From Pseudisothecium myosuroides (lineage: Eukaryota > Streptophyta > Bryopsida > Hypnales > Lembophyllaceae), in NCBI GenBank assembly GCA_951799445.1, contig OX637287.1, positions 3,410,001 to 3,474,000 of the forward strand: a stretch of 64,000 nucleotides of DNA, written 5' to 3'. Below the pieces are notes generated by a model. That model ran no database searches. It saw only the letters and a list, made by a program, of their open reading frames with translations, and was not told where the DNA came from. A program made the translations under genes and the position numbers. This document shows positions 60,301-64,000 of the stretch, piece by piece. The stretch's first letter is position 1, and the number at the start of each line of letters is the position of its first letter.

Positions 60301-61410
60301 GACTCCTTATGATCATGGGGAGGTTTCCCTAAGAATTTCGTTATGCTCATCTCAAAGATGTTGTCTAAAAATTCTTGAAACAATCAAATTTTACCGAAAC
60401 CCATGTCTCAGCAGAACGACTTTGCAATTTCCAGCCTGAACAATACTAAAACAATTTCTCAGCACATTTCCTCTCACCAGTTTTAGGTCGGATATTTTCC
60501 CAGGATTGTCACTCCTAGTGTTTCCAAGATACAAAAGCTGTCAGGACATTAACAACAGATGGGAAGAAATGTAGACTTTTCATGTTGGACTCAGAACATA
60601 TGCAGATATCCAAAAACATACAAATGCCAAATTTATTTACCGTCTGAACCAAAAGCAATTTTCATTCCAATTACTCTTACGCGTTCAAACATTCCAATAG
60701 CAATCAGCTTAGAGACAGTTTTCTGCTTTCCAATATGTGGAAGCAAAACTAGGAAATTACAAAGATTAATTCTTACCGCCATATTTGCCGTGTGACGCAC
60801 CTGTTGATGTCCATGGTTTTCAGACCTGCCTGCACAGCTCAAAACGAAAATAAAAACACGTCGTTGTTACGTTACGTACAACTAAGGTTTTCAGCTACAT
60901 CCCAGTTACTTCGTTCGATCACTTGCAAATTCAAAGCGAGAGACACCATTGCTGCCTCAACCTACACCATAATTGTTTCCAATAACTCGCCATAGCCCTC
61001 TCAATAACATACAACTCTGCACTCCAGATAAGGTAGAGCTACCGAATTGCGAGATGTACCCAACTGCATGCGACACCCTAAAATCTTGCATGATGATGTA
61101 CACGTAGAACGTCTGCTGGTTCTAGGTCATCCACTCTCAACTTGAAACTTAAAACTTCTGCATACAATATCCAAATTTCACAATCTTTCGTGCATTGGAA
61201 TCCCCTTGCAATCGCAGACAAGAATTACTAACAAACGTGGTCAGTCTAATAACGGAAACTACTCTCGGCAGCGCTTCAAGTGTGTGACTTTGGTGTGGTT
61301 ACCTTTAATTCTAGGGCTGCCTGAATTACTTGCCTCCCCCTACTGTCCCTGCTGAAACCCAAGATCGAATGACCACCGGGCTGACTCCAATGCGGTAGAA
61401 CGCGCAACAT
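57333..61410 (-). CDS. MDR-superfamily quinone oxidoreductase/VAT1-like protein
   Basis: Ten exons on the minus strand, in transcript order: 61410-61303, 60829-60777, 60514-60478, 60180-60102, 59777-59716, 59429-59253, 59129-58971, 58617-58499, 57977-57761, 57518-57333; 398 residues. Every junction is GT-AG and in phase, e.g. LNFAD(V)FTCLGLYS, PGLE|FAGVVAAVGDD and YPVQ|GLTMFYALREL. Exon 3 is only 37 bases. Residues 1-30 (MLRVLPHWSQPGG...) are basic with little acid, suggesting a mitochondrial presequence. The NAD(P)H-binding motif is SAAGGCG (196-202). DCVIDAVAGDYF and GRHVVYGASS fit the zeta-crystallin/VAT1 branch, which lacks the zinc ligands of alcohol dehydrogenases. Likely activity: NAD(P)H-dependent reduction of quinones or enones. 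The extreme N-terminus is the least certain part; an alternative upstream ATG (61526) is out of frame. Confidence 0.88.
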
Positions 61411-63484
61411 TGGACAGCATCTGAAACAAAACTAAAATGGCGATGCCAATGGCTGCAAAGAGATTGTCGAATAGCTGACCAAGCGAACGCCTGCAGTGCT
61501 TCGATGGAGGCCGTGAGAGCGGACATCCAACTGCTCTTTCACAGACAACGCCATAAGGTAGACCAGCCCATTTTTGTCAACTGCCTAAATTCCTTGATTT
61601 TACCACTGTGAAAAAACATGAAATTTTTTATTCTCCAACCACGATAAAATTTTCAAATTTTGAATTCATATCTGCAATTAGAGGTCCCAAATTAGCTAGG
61701 AGAGATGTATGTAATAGTTTAATCAAGCACAAAATAGGGGGTCTTTTTTTAACATGCACCCTTGGAACGACTTGGAGAGGACAAGCGAGGGGGTTAGTTC
61801 ACCCCAACCCAATTCTGCCACAAAACTCATCCAAATTTGTTGATTTTCTGACAAAATTAGTGCATTAATGACAACAAGAGGCAACGTGTCAATCCTTCAT
61901 TGATGAATATTTTAGTACCATTAGATACATGGAAAGGCGGTTATGTGTTGTTTATAGGACATTTATGATTTCCCTTTGTGTACAATTTTGTAATTTTAGG
62001 GCAGCTCAGGTCAAAAATTTACAGAATTTACAAGTTTGATTGAAAAAATATAATTCTACTTGGGTTTGATTCGTGAAACAAGCAAACACCTCTGAGAAAT
62101 ATGAGCCCCTCTTTGGAATTGGCCCCAAGGTGTTCAGATTATGAATTAGAGTGGAAATAGGCTTGTCTATCTTGTATTGGCCGACATTCCCTTTTGATAA
62201 AACTACAAAAACCTGAAAAAAGTGAGGACAACTTACAAAAAATTCCAGTGAAAGTCGCAGAAAAAGCCACACAAGAACAAGTGGCAATGAAGTTCCTAGA
62301 AAGACTTGAGAACAACGAGTGGTAAAATAGTGAATGGGGATAACTCAGCTTTTGGTCCTTGAGTTCTTTTCACATGTCATTCAGTGATTTCCCATGGTCA
62401 TTCTGTTGTTGCCTAAGCTTAGTCATTTACATTTTTTTTAGCACTCCATTCATTTATTTTAAATTTGCAAAAGTAATTGATCAAAAAATTGACAAATAAA
62501 ATTAAAACTCAGTTCAAATACTAAGTTGACGTTGAAGTCAATTCTTCAATTCAAGGGAATTTGCACACTGTCTAATGTACTTAGATAGCAATTTTGGCTT
62601 AAATTAATTTTTTTAAATGATATAATTTTCTACTAATTTAGGGACTAGACAGCCAAACTTACAAATAAATGTAAAAATATTTTGTTGCAAATCCAAAAAA
62701 TTAAACAATCTATGAAGTCATATACCAATCTATCATTTGACCATCTACCATCAAGAAATTTTGTAATGGCAAAATGAAGAAATTACTTCATTGACATTTG
62801 GTGAGAATGAAGATTGGAGAGGTTATTTTTACAATGAAATCCATTATTTGTCATGAATCTTCAAAGGGTATGGGACAATTTGAAGATGAGAGTTTTACCA
62901 TTTTCATTGTTAGAAATACAAGATTTGTGATCAAAGTCGAACTTTAGACCTCATTAATTTGGGCATAGTAAAATATCTTTTTTCAAAAATCCTTGAACTA
63001 AGAAAAGTTGGGAAATCAAGCTAAATTTCATCTATGGAAACATGTTTGTGATTTTGAGCCTCAAAACAAATTATAGACAAAATTCAAAGAAGATGTTTGA
63101 AAATGTCAAAAAAATGTCCCTTCCAACCCTTCTCTAAACTTTGTCCATGACTTCTTCTTTTTCAACTTTTTTGAATTTGATGCCAAATTTGGAATACAAG
63201 GATTTGTTCTAACCGGCTATACCCTCAAGCTACTTAGCTAGGAATCAATAGGAACCTATATGGGGCAGTTAAAATCTGCTTGTACTTGATGGAGAAAGCA
63301 TGAAAAAACATTTTTTCATAAGTAGTTCATCTTCTATACTCCTAATTTTCCATTCAATTATACGACCTAAAATATTGAAATTAAGACGGTAATTTATTGA
63401 TTTCATTTAGCTGATTTTAGACTAGCTACCGAATTTCCCCGTTCATTGGTCCAAAACTTGCTCCATTCATTGCATATCTAAAAA
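61411..63484. other. Oxidoreductase upstream region, then AT-rich DNA
   Basis: 61411-61560 is probably the leader and promoter of the minus-strand gene. The remainder is AT-rich without a recognised gene or element. Confidence 0.45.
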
Positions 63485-63735
63485 TGAGGTTTTGTTTGTT
63501 TGTTTTTATTGTATGTTACAATGAGATTTCCGGAACTATGCATCCCTTAGTTGCATTCTTGGTACCATTGGAAAGCTCTCTACAAGGTTGGCAATGCACA
63601 AACTTTGTTTTGTGGCATTCCAACTCATGGTAGAATAAGACATTGAATTTCAAAGTTTTTATGAATGAAAAAATTTGGAAAATTATTTTTATTTTTATTT
63701 ATTATATTGTGACAATGGTACATGGCATACTAGTT
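63485..63735 (+). repeat. Dispersed ~260-bp module, copy 4 of 4
   Basis: Contains TTTGTTTGTTTTTATTGTAT, TTTCCGGAACTATGCATCCC, GGAAAGCTCTCTACAAGG and GTGACAATGGTACATGGCA. Confidence 0.65.
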
Positions 63736-64000
63736 CTTGTGAAGTCTACATGGTAAGTGCATAGAGAAGAAAAAAGACAAAGATAAATTTCATATATTAA
63801 TAATAATGATGATACAAGATGACCGAGTATTTATACTTATAAGATTCTTGGGGTAACCTGGAAGTGTGACTGTAGCCATGACGTTAGGCTACGTCTATTC
63901 AATCTATATTAAGCTGACTAAACTAATTTATCCTAACATTCTAACTCGAGTTGTATAGTTGATAGTAAATTTATAAAATTAAGCTTCTAAAGAATTGAAG
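63736..64000. other. Window end, nothing recognised
   Basis: AT-rich DNA without coding signal. Confidence 0.4.

Noticed and set aside
1..64000. CRISPR array, rRNA or tRNA genes
   Set aside because: No regularly spaced short repeats of the CRISPR kind and no rRNA or convincing tRNA cloverleaf were seen; DNA of this type would not be expected to have CRISPR.

Overview
The window looks like nuclear DNA of a land plant. A bryophyte or another seed-free plant is my guess, but the lineage cannot be fixed from sequence alone. Evidence for a plant: a GT92 galactan-synthase-like gene, an alpha/beta hydrolase with a plastid-type leader, a kinase with a plant-type N-terminal domain, and GT-AG introns whose joined exons restore conserved protein motifs. 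Genes are few and have higher GC. They sit in very AT-rich DNA filled with transposons and their relics.

Layout. Positions 1-12.6 kb are a transposon field: a partial TTAA-flanked element, a hairpin, a 1.4-kb foldback, a 1,338-bp Tc1-like relic, and two nested copies of one TTAA-specific family. A GT92 gene lies at 14.8-17.0 kb. A piggyBac element of about 5.5 kb occupies 19.96-25.49 kb, with a transposase carrying one internal stop. Next comes a decayed Ty3/gypsy retrotransposon (25.5-33.8 kb) with gag zinc knuckles, RNase H, integrase and a C-terminal PHD-like finger. It has been invaded by small DNA elements. Positions 34-40 kb are relics and low-complexity DNA.

From 41 kb genes return: an intact single-exon kinase (41.9-43.4 kb), a seven-exon alpha/beta hydrolase (45.4-48.4 kb), an uncharacterised 290-residue protein (54.3-55.1 kb), and on the minus strand a ten-exon zinc-independent quinone-oxidoreductase-type protein (57.3-61.4 kb). 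TTAA elements also lie between these genes. The genes show no operon-like relationship, and each has its own flanks.

The main system is the piggyBac lineage. The 5.5-kb element and the ~0.92-kb non-autonomous elements share the TTAA target, the CCCCTAAAG terminus and both subterminal arms, not just the tips. One short copy is inserted into a TTAA inside another copy, which shows the target specificity directly. A second TTAA family with a CCCTGTAAGGA terminus coexists. A DD34E Tc1-type relic adds a further superfamily more typical of animals and fungi.
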